NCBI GenBank assembly: GCA_949130485.1
Contig: OX422188.1
Span: 6,240,307 to 6,304,306 of the forward strand
Source: Agelas oroides
Lineage: Eukaryota; Porifera; Demospongiae; Agelasida; Agelasidae
DNA length: 64,000 bases
Reading direction: 5' to 3'
This document shows, in pieces, positions 12,663-24,984 of this stretch. Within the stretch, counting starts at the first letter, position 1; each line of letters opens with the position of its first letter. The translations under genes were made by a program, and so were the position numbers. The notes below the pieces were generated by a model. The model was not told the DNA's origin and searched no databases. It was given only the letters and a program-made list of their open reading frames with translations.

Positions 12663-12984
12663 GGGATAAGCCTGTTCCAACTTATACCGGGATGTGGAAA
12701 AACTACTTTAATGATCTCAGTTCAGGGTTCAATGAGCACTAATGGAAAGCATTCACAAGCATAACTATACCATCAAGTGCTAGCACATACACTTTTCTGC
12801 TTACTAATGTATACCAGTGCATTCATCTGCTGTTATTATGACTACAATGACTATAGGTAATAGCACAGTTTACCGTGGTATTTGGGATTAATAGCATGAG
12901 TAATGCTTTAAATAGCATAAGGCGAAGCCGGATGCCAAATTCCACAGTAAACTGAGTAAACAATAATTGTGCTATAATTTACAA
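12663..12984. other. Unique spacer between the two arrays, absent from copy 2
   Basis: About 320 bases separate the 69-bp and 35-bp arrays here. In copy 2 the arrays touch directly at about 18027, so this segment was lost there, or gained here. Confidence 0.7.
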
Positions 12985-13582
12985 CTATGTGGCCAAGCCT
13001 GAGGTCTGTATACCTGAACTGTGTGGCCAAGCCTGAGGTCTGTATACCTGAACTGTGTGGCCAAGCCTGAGGTGTGTATACCTGAACTGTGTGGCCAAGC
13101 CTGAGGTGTGTATACGCTGAACCACGTGGCCAAGCCTGAGGTGTGTATACCTGAACTGTGTGGCCAAGCCTGAGGTGTGTATACCTGAACTGTGTGGCCA
13201 AGCCTGAGGTGTGTATACGCTGAACCACGTGGCCAAGCCTGAGGTGTGTATACCTGAACTGTGTGGCCAAGCCTGAGGTGTGTATACGCTGAACCACGTG
13301 GCCAAGCCTGAGGTGTGTATACCTGAACTGTGTGGCCAAGCCTGAGGTGTGTATACGCTGAACCACGTGGCCAAGCCTGAGGTCTGTATACGCTGAACCA
13401 CGTGGCCAAGCCTGAGGTCTGTATACGCTGAACCATGTGGCCAAGCCTGAGGTGTGTATACGCTGAACTACGTGGCCAAGCCTGAGGTCTGTATACGCTG
13501 AGGTGTGTATACGTTGAACCATGTGGCCAAGCCTGAGGTCTGTATACGCTGAACCATGTGGCCAAGCCTGAGGTGTGTATAC
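12985..13582. repeat. 34-35-bp minisatellite, about 17 units (copy 1)
   Basis: The unit is ggccaagcctgaggtgtgta followed by tacgctgaaccacgt or tacctgaactgtgt. Many junctions form the palindrome ccacgtgg. The array ends at tacgcccatttttcgcac, as does copy 2. Confidence 0.95.
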
Positions 13583-14292
13583 GCCCATTTTTCGCACATG
13601 AGCTGTGAGTAACCAACCGGGATAACTTGTTACCTAGGCATTACCACTGAGATATGAGCAACACACTTATGTGTTGCCTAGGTATTGGGTTACACTACAC
13701 TGATCTCTCTAACATGTACAAGCATCTTTGTTAGAAGTAAGTTGTGTTTTTATTCCAGCCGTAAATAAGCCTTATTTCAGCCCCATATACAGTCACATAA
13801 CCACTGACTCTTCATTCACCCAGGATAACAACTTTGTGGCAATAGCTCAGTGTAAAAAAAAGACTGCTACTCTTGTCCGTGTGAAAGCTGAACGTAGAGC
13901 TGGAACGGCACTATAGCACACCGTCTGGAATAAAAACTCATATACCACTTTGTAACAAAGGTGTTCGTACACATTAGACAGATTAGTGTAGTGGTTTTCC
14001 AAAGTGGCTAGTGGCCGCATGGTTATGGGCTAGTGTTAGGGCTGGGGCCAAGGAGAAAAACATTTTATTTTTGTGTTTTTTGTTTGTTTGTTTGTTTGTT
14101 TGTTTGTTTGTTTGTTTGTTTGTTTGTTTTTTGTCTGGTGTTAAAATATATTAGTTCAGCCCCATATAAGTCATTTATTGTTACGGATGACATGCTGTAC
14201 AGCAGTGAACTGGGAATGACCAAAGGTGAATCAATGGCCTGATAAGCTCTTGGAATGACATAATGGTGGTTATGTTATTATTCTCACCACAG

Positions 14293-14500
14293 CTCAGAAC
14301 GATGGTGACCTAAGACTTTCCAGGGGGTTCACTTCCAGTACCACATACTCATCAGGTCGTCTGGAGATCTACTACAGTGGGCAGTGGGGAACTGTGTGTG
14401 ATGATTCCTGGGGCATATCAGATTCCAATGTGGCCTGTCGACAGCTTGGATATTCTGGTGCTATCAGTCCTTACTATGCCACAAGTAGCAATGTATTAGG
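14293..14500 (+). CDS. Gene A, SRCR domain 1, first exon
   Basis: Acceptor caccacag precedes CTCAGAACGATGGTG; donor GG then gtgagc follows. Starting in phase 1, it reads [36 protein letters not shown] and [12 protein letters not shown], the N-terminal half of an SRCR domain with two of its six cysteines. It ends in phase 2. It appears identical to 19859-20066. Confidence 0.85.
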
Positions 14501-15125
14501 GTGAGCGGTTATTCAGTAGTGTATTAGGTGAGGGGTTATTCAGTAGTGTATTAGGTGAGGGGTTATTGGGGCGAGTGTGAGCGAGCCCCACACTAGTGAG
14601 TTGAGCGGCGGAATTTCTCTGAATATATATCATACATACGTCCAGTGCACGCGTATGTGCGCCGCATACGGACACTATGCGCGTGATCTAATTGGGAACA
14701 TGTGCGCACGCTTTTATAGTCAGATTTTATAGTTGTTTTGCTGCTTGTAGTGAACATGTATATTCTGAATACTTCCAGAAGAAGTCTGAAACCATCGCAA
14801 GACAAGCAAAACCAGCTAAGAATGAGAGAGAGAGCCCGACGTGCGGCAGAAACAGCTGAGCAAAGGCAGGAAAGATTAGCGAAGCGGAGAGAGATAGGGC
14901 TAGGCGCTCTACCCAGATAAATATCGTGTTGTGCATTGTGCATATTACAAACATGCAGGATATACGTAACTACCATGCTGCCTATAAATACACGATACAA
15001 CTCACTCACACTCGCCCCACAATGCACCGCATTCGCCTAGTTCAGTAGTGTATTAGGTGAGTGGTTATTTAGTAGTGTATTAGGTGAGGGTTTATTTAGT
15101 AGTGTATTAGGTGAGCGGTTATCAT
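14501..15125 (+). repeat. 27-bp tandem repeat seeded by the exon end and splice donor, split by an insertion
   Basis: The exon end and donor (gtattagg then gtgagcggttattcagta) are repeated downstream as gtgtattaggtgaggggtta ttcagta. Copies sit at about 14501-14567 and 15041-15125, five extra in all, separated by the element at 14568-15040. Each unit recreates an AG/GTGAG donor. Using any of them would read straight into the TGA formed at the true junction. The same arrangement recurs in copy 2 at 20067-20691. Confidence 0.85.
14568..15040 (+). mobile_element. Non-autonomous DNA element with a one-repeat STPR-like ORF (copy 1)
   Basis: Inverted ends ggggcgagtgtgag (14568) and ctcacactcgcccc (ending 15019) bound an element inserted in the 27-bp array. 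Inside, a frame at 14738-14920 reads MYILNTSRRSLKPSQDKQNQ, then RMRERARRAAETAEQRQERL and AKRRE before a stop. The RRAAETAEQRQERLAKRRE stretch resembles the STPR repeat (about 23 residues) found near the N-terminus of some Helitron-like and other helicase-type proteins. It looks like the truncated start of a transposon protein kept in a MITE. Confidence 0.65.
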
Positions 15126-15665
15126 GGCGTACGGTAGTACGGATAGCCCCGGGAAAAAAATGGCCACCATTTTAAAAGTGCATGCTCGAAATGTCTGCGT
15201 TACATGAGTCAACGGTCTCTATGACCCATATCAGTGATTATCGAGTACTTGTATGAGCATCAAGACCATTACCTTTGCTGGAAAGCATCACTAAAGTACC
15301 GAACCGGTAACTTGCTAAAACAGACAAATCGTCCATCTTCTGACTTTCTTCTTTCTCTCCACTTTCCACCAGGATAGCACGATAATAGCTGAAGCTATAA
15401 CAACGATTCAAACGTGAAAAAACAGCATAAATCACCGGGTACTGCACTCACCACTTATCGTTCTCAAAGAAAGAACTTGAACTAGTCGGCGATTTTCAGG
15501 TTGTGCCACGCTTATGCTTGCCGGTATACGGCATTTTGTTCAATTATTGTAACATTATTCATAGCAAGTACGCCCCCGAAGCTCAACTGAGCATGTGTTT
15601 AGATAGCTCACCATGATATCGATACGAAGAAGGCACACAAGTTGACTTAAAACTTTTATTTGTAG
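15126..15665. other. Intron remainder between the two SRCR 1 exons
   Basis: No repeat family or exon recognised here apart from the acceptor tttatttgtag before 15666. A 69-codon minus-strand frame at 15238-15447 is unsupported. Confidence 0.5.
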
Positions 15666-15874
15666 GTATGGATCTGGCACTGGACAGATCTGGCTGGATG
15701 ATGTCGGTTGTAGTGGTTCTGAATCACGTCTCACCTCCTGCACAAACAGGGGAGGGTTTGGATCACACAACTGTGCTCATTCTGAGGATGTGGCCATATA
15801 CTGCAGTAGTGTTCGTATCTCCAGTACCTTCACTTCACCACCCACACTTACTCCCACCAGTACTAGTGGGGCTG
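15666..15874 (+). CDS. Gene A, SRCR domain 1, second exon
   Basis: Acceptor tttgtag, donor GCTG then gtaagc. It reads YGSGTGQIWLDDVGCSGSES, LTSCTNRGGFGSHNCAHSED and VAIYC, completing the six cysteines, then a Ser/Thr/Pro-rich linker (SSTFTSPPTLTPTSTSGA). It ends in phase 1, so it can join the phase-1 start of SRCR 2 at 19859. It appears identical to 21232-21440. Confidence 0.85.
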
Positions 15875-16965
15875 GTAAGCAATACAATTTAATGTACTAG
15901 GGCCACCTCCCTAATCCTCCGTCTCCATTGTTTGAAGCTGGTTTGAAGCTGGATAACCTTGGTTTGGGACCTACTGTACCTGGTATTTCAACTATATGTG
16001 TATCAAAAGTTGTGTACATCATGTATCATTCAATATAATGTATCAAAAGTTGTGTACTGTAGATTGTTAATGTTCCATGTTCAAGGCGATCTCCACTGTG
16101 GTTGGTTTTGGGTCTGAGAATGAGACTGCCTCACATTGCTGTTTACTAGGTGGTTGCTGCATGTTTGCTAAGATTATTCGTGTGCTATACATATCAGCTA
16201 AAAACCTGCCCTGAATTCAGTGCTATACTTTAAGTAGAGAGTACTCTACACCAACACCTGCAGACATTGTACATATAGCTACCTACATGTAGCTACACAG
16301 CAAGAAAAGTATTTGTATGTTGAAAACGTAAGCAGGGTGAGAGGGTGGCACTGTGTACATGTTTGTCATGCATGTCACAGTATTTAATAGTGCAAGATGT
16401 CCTCTCGGCTGAAATAAACAACAACAACAACAACAATCAAGAAAAAAATGGCCAAAATACATGTACTATAGAGAAAAACTTTGTACAGTGTTGAATGGTA
16501 GCCCTAATTAGGCTGAGAAAGGGTCTGTAGTAAGCTCCTAGCAGTTCATAAGGGTCTGTAGTAAGCTCCTAGCAGTTCATAAGGGTCTGTAGTAAGCTCC
16601 TAGCAGTTCATAAGCTCCTGGTAATACTGTAGTAGCAGCTTCTCTGCATGCATGAGAAAACTTATTGATTTACACAACATAAGCTTTTGGGACGTTTTTG
16701 TGCTTGTTCAACTGCTTATCCACCGTCAGTCCATTTTATGTAGGTGATTTCAGTGATAAAGCTGCATGCAGTAGCTAGCTGCATTTAACATAGCCACACT
16801 GTGTTCAAACTTGCCAGATTTAAACGAAGCTTGCTTCTTCCTATCTCTAGACTCGTGCCCAGATCTTACCCAAGAGAGGAGGGTCTGGTGACATTCAGCC
16901 AATTCCTGAGTCCTTGGCTAAGGGTGTCAGGGTAGCTACCCAAGTAAAGAGGATATAAAGCACAA
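15875..16965. other. Intron and intergenic part of copy 1
   Basis: No exon recognised. It holds an aac microsatellite near 16420 and three copies of a 31-bp repeat at 16525-16615. The same sequence recurs at 21441-22531. Confidence 0.5.
16525..16615. repeat. 31-bp direct repeat, three units, in copy 1
   Basis: The unit is gggtctgtagtaagctccta gcagttcataa. Three units in a row; the same array is present in copy 2 at about 22087-22180. Confidence 0.85.
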
Positions 16966-16972
16966 TGTAGCC

Positions 16973-17144
16973 TCGTTCCCACGCCTTCTCCAGTTTTAGC
17001 ATACTGCAACTTTACAGTCTCAAGTTCCTGGACAAGATATTACAAGAAGCCCGGGCCTCAAGATTCTTCGTCAGACACTGCCTCCCCCATCTGTCCACCT
17101 ATCATTACATCAACTGGGCAGTAGCAAGGCCTGGGAACAAGGCT
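16973..17144. mobile_element. Hybrid MITE at the duplication junction
   Basis: The left part (tagcctcgttcccacgcctt to catactgcaa, to 17007) matches the MITE fragment at 22541-22575. The right part (actttacagtctcaagttcc onward) matches the MITE at 11891-12254. The switch at 17007/17008 is the tandem-duplication breakpoint, as expected from recombination between two related MITEs. Confidence 0.8.
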
Positions 17145-17271
17145 ACATGTACTTCAAACTCAGGCTCCTATGTAGCTAGCATAGTGTGAGCTTTACCGCT
17201 TTAACACATATACATGTACAGTGACTAACACTCAGTAATGTGTGGTTCCTGCTACTCCTCCCTTCTAGTAG

Positions 17272-18027
17272 TCTTGTTCCCAGACTCTTATGCCCCCAGC
17301 TTTCATACTGAAGTGGTAATAGCTGGGGACGTGAGAGTCTGCCTGTTCCCAGACTCTTACGCCCCCAGCTTTCATACTGAAGTGGTAATAGCTGGGGACG
17401 TGACAGTCTGCCTGTTCCCAGACTCTTACACCCCCAGCTTTCATACTGAAGTGGTAATAGCTGGGGACGTGACAGTCTGCCTGTTCCCAGACTCTTACGC
17501 CCCCAGCTTTCATACTGAAGTGGTAATAGCTGGGGACGTGACAGTCTGCCTGTTCCAAGACTCTTATGCCCCCAGCTTTCATACTGAAGTGGTAATAGCT
17601 GGGGACGTGAGAGTCTGCCTGTTCCCAGACTCTTATGCCCCCAGCTTTCATACTGAAGTGGTAATAGCTGGGGACGTGACAGTCTGCCTGTTCCCAGACT
17701 CTTACGCCCCCAGCTTTCATACTGAAGTGGTAATAGCTGGGGACGTGACAGTCTGCCTGTTCCCAGACTCTTACGCCCCCAGCTTTCATACTGAAGTGGT
17801 AATAGCTGGGGACGTGACAGTCTGCCTGTTCCCAGACTCTTACGCCCCCAGCTTTCATACTGAAGTGGTAATAGCTGGGGACGTGAGAGTCTGCCTGTTC
17901 CCAGACTCTTATGCCCCCAGCTTTCATACTGAAGTGGTAATAGCTGGGAACGTGACAGTCTGCCTGTTCCCAGACTCTTATGCCCCCAGCTTTCATACTG
18001 AAGTGGTAATAGCTGGGGACGTGAGAG
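17272..18027. repeat. 69-bp tandem array, 11 units (copy 2)
   Basis: Same unit as 12387-12662. Units differ mainly at gacgtgAcagtc/gacgtgAgagtc and tAcgcc/tAtgcc positions. One unit has ttccaagact. It stays in phase, giving ORFs of over 250 codons on each strand that are artefacts of the repeat. Confidence 0.95.
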
Positions 18028-18865
18028 CCCTGAACTGTGTGGCCAAGCCTGAGGTCTGTATACGCTGAACCACGTGGCCAAGCCTGAGGTCTGTATACCT
18101 GAACTGTGTGGCCAAGCCTGAGGTCTGTATACCTGAACTGTGTGGCCAAGCCTGAGGTCTGTATACCTGAACTGTGTGGCCAAGCCTGAGGTCTGTATAC
18201 GCTGAACCACGTGGCCAAGCCTGAGGTCTGTATACGCTGAACCACGTGGCCAAGCCTGAGGTGTGTATACACTGAAGCACGTGGCCAAGCCTGAGGTGTG
18301 TATACGCTGAACCACGTGGCCAAGCCTGAGGTCTGTATACGCTGAACCACGTGGCCAAGCCTGAGGTGTGTATACACTGAAGCACGTGGCCAAGCCTGAG
18401 GTCTGTATACGCTGAAGCACGTGGCCAAGCCTGAGGTCTGTATACGCTGAACCACGTGGCCAAGCCTGAGGTCTGTATACGCTGAAGCACGTGGCCAAGC
18501 CTGAGGTCTGTATACGCTGAACCACGTGGCCAAGCCTGAGGTGTGTATACCTGAACTGTGTGGCCAAGCCTGAGGTCTGTATACGCTGAACCACGTGGCC
18601 AAGCCTGAGGTGTGTATACGCTGAACCACGTGGCCAAGCCTGAGGTGTGTATACGCTGAACCACGTGGCCAAGCCTGAGGTGTGTATACGCTGAACCACG
18701 TGGCCAAGCCTGAGGTGTGTATACGCTGAACCACGTGGCCAAGCCTGAGGTGTGTATATGCTGAACCACGTGGCCAAGCCTGAGGTGTGTATACGCTGAA
18801 CCACGTGGCCAAGCCTGAGGTGTGTATACGCTGAAGCATGTGGCCAAGCCTGAAGTGTGTATACG
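18028..18865. repeat. 34-35-bp minisatellite, about 24 units (copy 2)
   Basis: Same unit as 12985-13582. It begins abruptly at the last 69-bp unit (gacgtgagag then ccctgaactgtgtggcc). Several units carry gctgaagcacgtgg, a variant absent from copy 1. Confidence 0.95.
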
Positions 18866-18956
18866 CCCATTTTTCGCACATGAGCTGTGAGTAACCAACC
18901 GGGAGAACTTAATTGTTACCTAGGCATTACCACTGAGATATGAGCAACACACTTAT

Positions 18957-19273
18957 TTGTATCATACTGCGTGGGAAGTTGAAAGAAGCCGCCACGGGGT
19001 ACAAATCCCATGTACACCGTGGCGGCACCTGTGATCTAGTTGTCTCATATGGTACAACTAGGTTGCTAAGCAACAGTCCAGCCCGTTCACATAGCAGAAG
19101 CCTCACACCAGACTAATTATGATACAAGCCAGCTGTACCATGGCTTCTTAATGGGTATGGGTTGTACCATCCTCGGGTATGTCCTTCCTCGGGCTTCGCC
19201 CTCGGAAGTACATCATCAACCCTCAGATGGTACAATCCCCATACCCATTAAGAAGCCATGGTACAACTATAAC
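18957..19273. mobile_element. 317-bp foldback insertion present only in copy 2
   Basis: Copy 1 reads straight through at 13670/13671 (cacttat then gtgttgcc). Here 317 bases intervene. They contain two nested inverted repeats: gccgccacggggtac with gtacaccgtggcggc, and gtaccatggcttcttaatgg with its complement. Ends ttgtatcata and, inverted, ttgtaccatg are similar. It probably inserted after the duplication. Confidence 0.8.
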
Positions 19274-19858
19274 GTGTTGCCTAGGTATTGGGTTACACTA
19301 CACTGATCTCTCTAACATGTACAAGCATCTTTGTTAGAAGTAAGTTGTGTTTTTATTCCAGCCGTAAATAAGCCTTATTTCAGCCCCATATACAGTCACA
19401 TAACCACTGACTCTTCATTCACCCAGGGTAACAACTTTGTGGCAATAGCTCAGTGTAAAAAAAAGACTGCTACTCTTGTCCGTGTGAAAGCTGAACGTAG
19501 AGCTGGAACGGCACTATAGCACACCGTCTGGAATAAAAACTCATATACCACTTACTTCTAACAAAGGTGTTCGTACACATTAGACAGATCAGTGTAGTGG
19601 TTTTCCAAAGTGACTAGTGGCCGCATGGTTATGGGCTAGTGTTAGGGCTGGGGCCAAGGAGAAAAACATTTTATTTTTGTGTTTTTTGTTTGTTTTTTGT
19701 CTGGTGTTAAAATATATTAGTTCAGCCCCCTATAAGTCATTTATTGTTACGGATGACATGCTGTACAGCAGTGAACTGGGAATGACCAAAGGTGAATCAA
19801 TGGCCTGATAAGCTCTTGGAATGACATAATGGTGGTTATGTTATTATTCTCACCACAG

Positions 19859-20066
19859 CTCAGAACGATGGTGACCTAAGACTTTCCAGGGGGTTCACTT
19901 CCAGTACCACATACTCATCAGGTCGTCTGGAGATCTACTACAGTGGGCAGTGGGGAACTGTGTGTGATGATTCCTGGGGCATATCAGATTCCAATGTGGC
20001 CTGTCGACAGCTTGGATATTCTGGTGCTATCAGTCCTTACTATGCCACAAGTAGCAATGTATTAGG
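19859..20066 (+). CDS. Gene A, SRCR domain 2, first exon
   Basis: Apparently identical in sequence to 14293-14500, with the same acceptor and donor. After the phase-1 end of 15874 it continues the frame, giving SGA then AQNDGDLRL. The duplicated donor array and STPR-like element follow in the intron as in copy 1. Confidence 0.85.
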
Positions 20067-20133
20067 GTGAGCGGTTATTCAGTAGTGTATTAGGTGAGGG
20101 GTTATTCAGTAGTGTATTAGGTGAGGGGTTATT

Positions 20134-20606
20134 GGGGCGAGTGTGAGCGAGCCCCACACTAGTGAGTTGAGCGGCGGAATTTCTCTGAATATATATCATA
20201 CATACGTCCAGTGCACGCGTATGTGCGCCGCATACGGACACTATGCGCGTGATCTAATTGGGAACATGTGCGCACGCTTTTATAGTCAGATTTTATAGTA
20301 GTTTTGCTGCTTGTAGTGAACATGTATATTCTGAATACTTCCAGAAGAAGTCTGAAACCATCGCAAGACAAGCAAAACCAGCTAAGAATGAGAGAGAGAG
20401 CCCGACGTGCGGCAGAAACAGCTGAGCAAAGGCAGGAAAGATTAGCGAAGCGGAGAGAGATAGGGCTAGGCGCTCTACCCAGATAAATATCGTATTGTGC
20501 ATTGTGCATATTACAAACATGCAGGATATACGTAACTACCATGCTGCCTATAAATACACGATACAACTCACTCACACTCGCCCCACAATGCACCGCATTC
20601 GCCTAG
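20134..20606 (+). mobile_element. Non-autonomous DNA element with STPR-like ORF (copy 2)
   Basis: Duplicate of 14568-15040, differing at a few bases (for example tagtagtttt against tagttgtttt). The 60-codon frame at 20304-20486 is unchanged. It was present before the segmental duplication. Confidence 0.65.
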
Positions 20607-21231
20607 TTCAGTAGTGTATTAGGTGAGTGGTTATTTAGTAGTGTATTAGGTGAGGGTTTATTTAGTAGTGTATTAGGTGAGCGGTTATCATGGCGTACGG
20701 TAGTACGGATGGCCCCGGGAAAAAAATGGCCACCATTTTAAAAGTGCATGCTCGAAATGTCTGCGTTACATGAGTCAACGGTCTCTATGACCCATATCAG
20801 TGATTATCGAGTACTTGTATGAGCATCAAGACCATTACCTTTGCTGGAAAGCATCACTAAAGTACCGAACCGGTAACTTGCTAAAACAGACAAATCGTCC
20901 ATCTTCTGACTTTCTTCTTTCTCTCCACTTTCCACCAGGATAGCACGATAATAGCTGAAGCTATAACAACGATTCAAACGTGAAAGAACAGCATAAATCA
21001 CCGGGTACTGCACTCACCACTTATCGTTCTCAAAGAAAGAACTTGAACTAGTCGGCGATTTTCAGGTTGTGCCACGCTTATGCTTGCCGGTATACGGCAT
21101 TTTGTTCAATTATTGTAACATTATTCATAGCAAGTACGCCCCCGAAGCTCAACTGAGCATGTGTTTAGATAGCTCACCATGATATCGATACGAAGAAGGC
21201 ACACAAGTTGACTTAAAACTTTTATTTGTAG

Positions 21232-21440
21232 GTATGGATCTGGCACTGGACAGATCTGGCTGGATGATGTCGGTTGTAGTGGTTCTGAATCACGTCTCAC
21301 CTCCTGCACAAACAGGGGAGGGTTTGGATCACACAACTGTGCTCATTCTGAGGATGTGGCCATATACTGCAGTAGTGTTCGTATCTCCAGTACCTTCACT
21401 TCACCACCCACACTTACTCCCACCAGTACTAGTGGGGCTG
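21232..21440 (+). CDS. Gene A, SRCR domain 2, second exon
   Basis: Apparently identical to 15666-15874: GQIWLDDVGCSG, four cysteines, EDVAIYC and the Ser/Thr/Pro linker. It ends in phase 1 and joins 22818, giving SGA then VSQGDVRL. Confidence 0.85.
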
Positions 21441-23014
<1,574 letters not shown>

Positions 23015-23799
23015 TAAGTGGTTATTTTGGCAATGATGGCTATGTCCTTACATGTGTATGTGGGTGACTGACATTTATCATAGTGAAGTGTTCTTAAGTA
23101 TGCTGATGTCCTGCCACTTTACTTTGAGCCTAAAGTGGGCAGGGTGTGATAAGCTACATTGTTAGTTTCAAGGGTGGGAAGGGGAGTGAGAATTTCTGGC
23201 AAAGATGAGCATGCCCTCCCAGGTTTTGCAATCAAGCTAGGAAGTAGTCACATTAGCCTCGTCCCTAGGCCCAAAGAGGAGGAGGAGAAAGGGCCTTGTT
23301 TCAGCTGTTTGTGCATGCGCTTAATTGCAGGGAAATTCCACCGCCTCTGCATACCATTGATATAATTCCGTACACTTGTGATGCCAATATTGATACTAAG
23401 CGATACACTGCCTGCAGATGTATCATAGCAGCATATGACATGCAAAGAAGCTCACTCAATTGTACTCATCCAGCAGCCGATTTGGAGCTATAAACGGAAA
23501 ATGCGAGCTCCTGGTGAGTCAGTTGACAAGAACCGGTAAAACCATCGCAAGAGGTAGCTTGCGCTTCCATTGCACTTTTGTCTGCCCTTTCTGCTAGAGA
23601 TCTTCATTGATAAACAGCACAAGGCTGCTGGCTAAGGCGCTGAGATAAAAGCTACTCAAACTAGCTAGCTAGGCTGGTTTGATATGGTGAATAGCAACGT
23701 CATGCAATCAACCGTGTGACTTTGGAGATGTCATTGGCACCCTCTCACTGATCAACACGTGTATAAATCAGAGATAATTACGCACATGCGCCAAATGGC

Positions 23800-24199
23800 T
23801 AGCCTCGTTCCCAGGCCGTTCCCGGCTCCAGTTTTGATCGCTTGCAGTATAAAAACGGAGGGGAAGGCCTGGGAGAAAGAGTCACGTGCGTGACGTCAGG
23901 TAGACGTGAGGGTAGATGTGAGGGGGGGCGGTGCCCAGCGAAGAATCTCGAGGTCCTTCTTGTAATATCTTGTCCAAGAACTTGAGACTGTAACATTCGA
24001 AAGACAGCGTCAATACAGCTCGTTGTATGGTAGACTCGAGGCTGATCAACGCAAAGTTTGTGAATTACAACGATCAGGCACCGCCCCCCTCACGTCTACC
24101 TGACGTCACGCACGTGACTCTTTCTCCCAGGCCTTCCCCTCCGTTTTTATACTGCAAGCGATCAAAACTGGAGCCGGGAACAGCCTGGGAACGAGGCTA
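23800..24199. mobile_element. Full-length 400-bp MITE, TAGCCTCG family, perfect 9-bp target duplication
   Basis: CCAAATGGC flanks it on both sides (23791-23799 and 24200-24208). The long inverted arms start tagcctcgttcccaggccgt and run through gatcgcttgcagtataaaaa and cacgtgcgtgacgtcaggta. The centre holds agacagcgtcaatacagctc. It lies in the intron between the two SRCR 3 exons. It is closely similar to 38508-38902. Confidence 0.95.
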
Positions 24200-24330
24200 C
24201 CAAATGGCTGAAACCAGACACTTTCTCCTCCTCCTCCTTGGGCATGGGAATGAGGCTATAGTCACATGTGATTGTTTCAGGGGCCACTACCTAAACCCTC
24301 TATGACATCTTGTTGCATTTCACTTGACAG

Positions 24331-24485
24331 GTTTTCACAAGGAACAGGGGAAATCTGGCTTGATAATGTCAACTGTTTTGGTTCCGACAGTTCCCTTCTC
24401 TCTTGCTCTCATAATGGAATTGGGAATGAAAATTGTGGTCATACCGAAGATATTGCTGTGTTCTGCACACATTCTCCTCTAACTA
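24331..24485 (+). CDS. Gene A, SRCR domain 3, second exon
   Basis: Acceptor cacttgacag, donor AACTA then gtaagt. It reads FSQGTGEIWLDNVNCFGSDS, SLLSCSHNGIGNENCGHTED and IAVFC, completing the domain. The linker is much shorter than in domains 1 and 2. It ends in phase 1. Confidence 0.85.
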
Positions 24486-24984
24486 GTAAGTCGATATGTC
24501 GTGAATGAAATGCCACCTTGGGCTTATAGAACTTAGGTTTACTCATGGCATACATGTAAAATGTAGATATTTCATGTTGCTAAGTGTCACACAGACATTG
24601 TGCATGCTTAGCCAAGTTTACATGTACCTGTATGACGCAATGCAACCATTATGGCCTCATACATTGCAAGGTTACAAACTTGAATGCAAGACTTGCTATC
24701 AGTGATAAGACAGTACTTAATTCAGCCTGAACCATCCCTTGAGACAATTCCTAGCCATCTGCTTTAACACTTCTGATCGCCACTATGGTCTTCTATCTCA
24801 GTAGTGGACCATCTTGGGTGCAGGGTCTGTTACTGAGACTACTGTGTAGTCTCATGAAAGAATGGAGCACTTTGCATGTTCACTGTGGTATTGGTTAATG
24901 GTTGTATAATCAATTATTAGTTATGTAATGCATATGTTATTAGCAAGTCCGAATGATATAACAGTGCAAAATTGCATAGCGGTC

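Larger units (their letters stand above)
12117..17007 (+). repeat. Tandem segmental duplication, copy 1
   Basis: This 4.9-kb block and the next (17008-22575) are near identical outside their minisatellites; only scattered single-base differences were seen by eye. It carries a 69-bp array, a 35-bp array, and both exons of SRCR domain 1 of gene A. A TTTG microsatellite at about 14078-14130 is long here and only two units long in copy 2. The right end lies in a MITE fragment ending catactgcaa. Confidence 0.9.

Noticed and set aside
12908..13616. Long minus-strand ORFs (over 200 codons) of RIHTSGLATWF type
   Set aside because: They are translations of the 34-35-bp minisatellite in several frames at once; no start context, domain or composition supports a protein.
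14593..15027. 144-codon minus-strand ORF in the STPR-like element
   Set aside because: It has no recognisable domain. The + strand frame has the STPR-like pattern, so the minus frame is probably a shadow.
15668..15892. 74-codon ORF starting at an internal ATG of the SRCR exon
   Set aside because: It is in a different frame from the SRCR reading; the exon frame gives GQIWLDDVGCSG with proper splice sites.
17176..18898. ORFs of 567, 538, 301 and 276 codons on both strands
   Set aside because: All are by-products of the 69-bp and 35-bp arrays. The same block is open in several frames and on both strands, which real genes are not.
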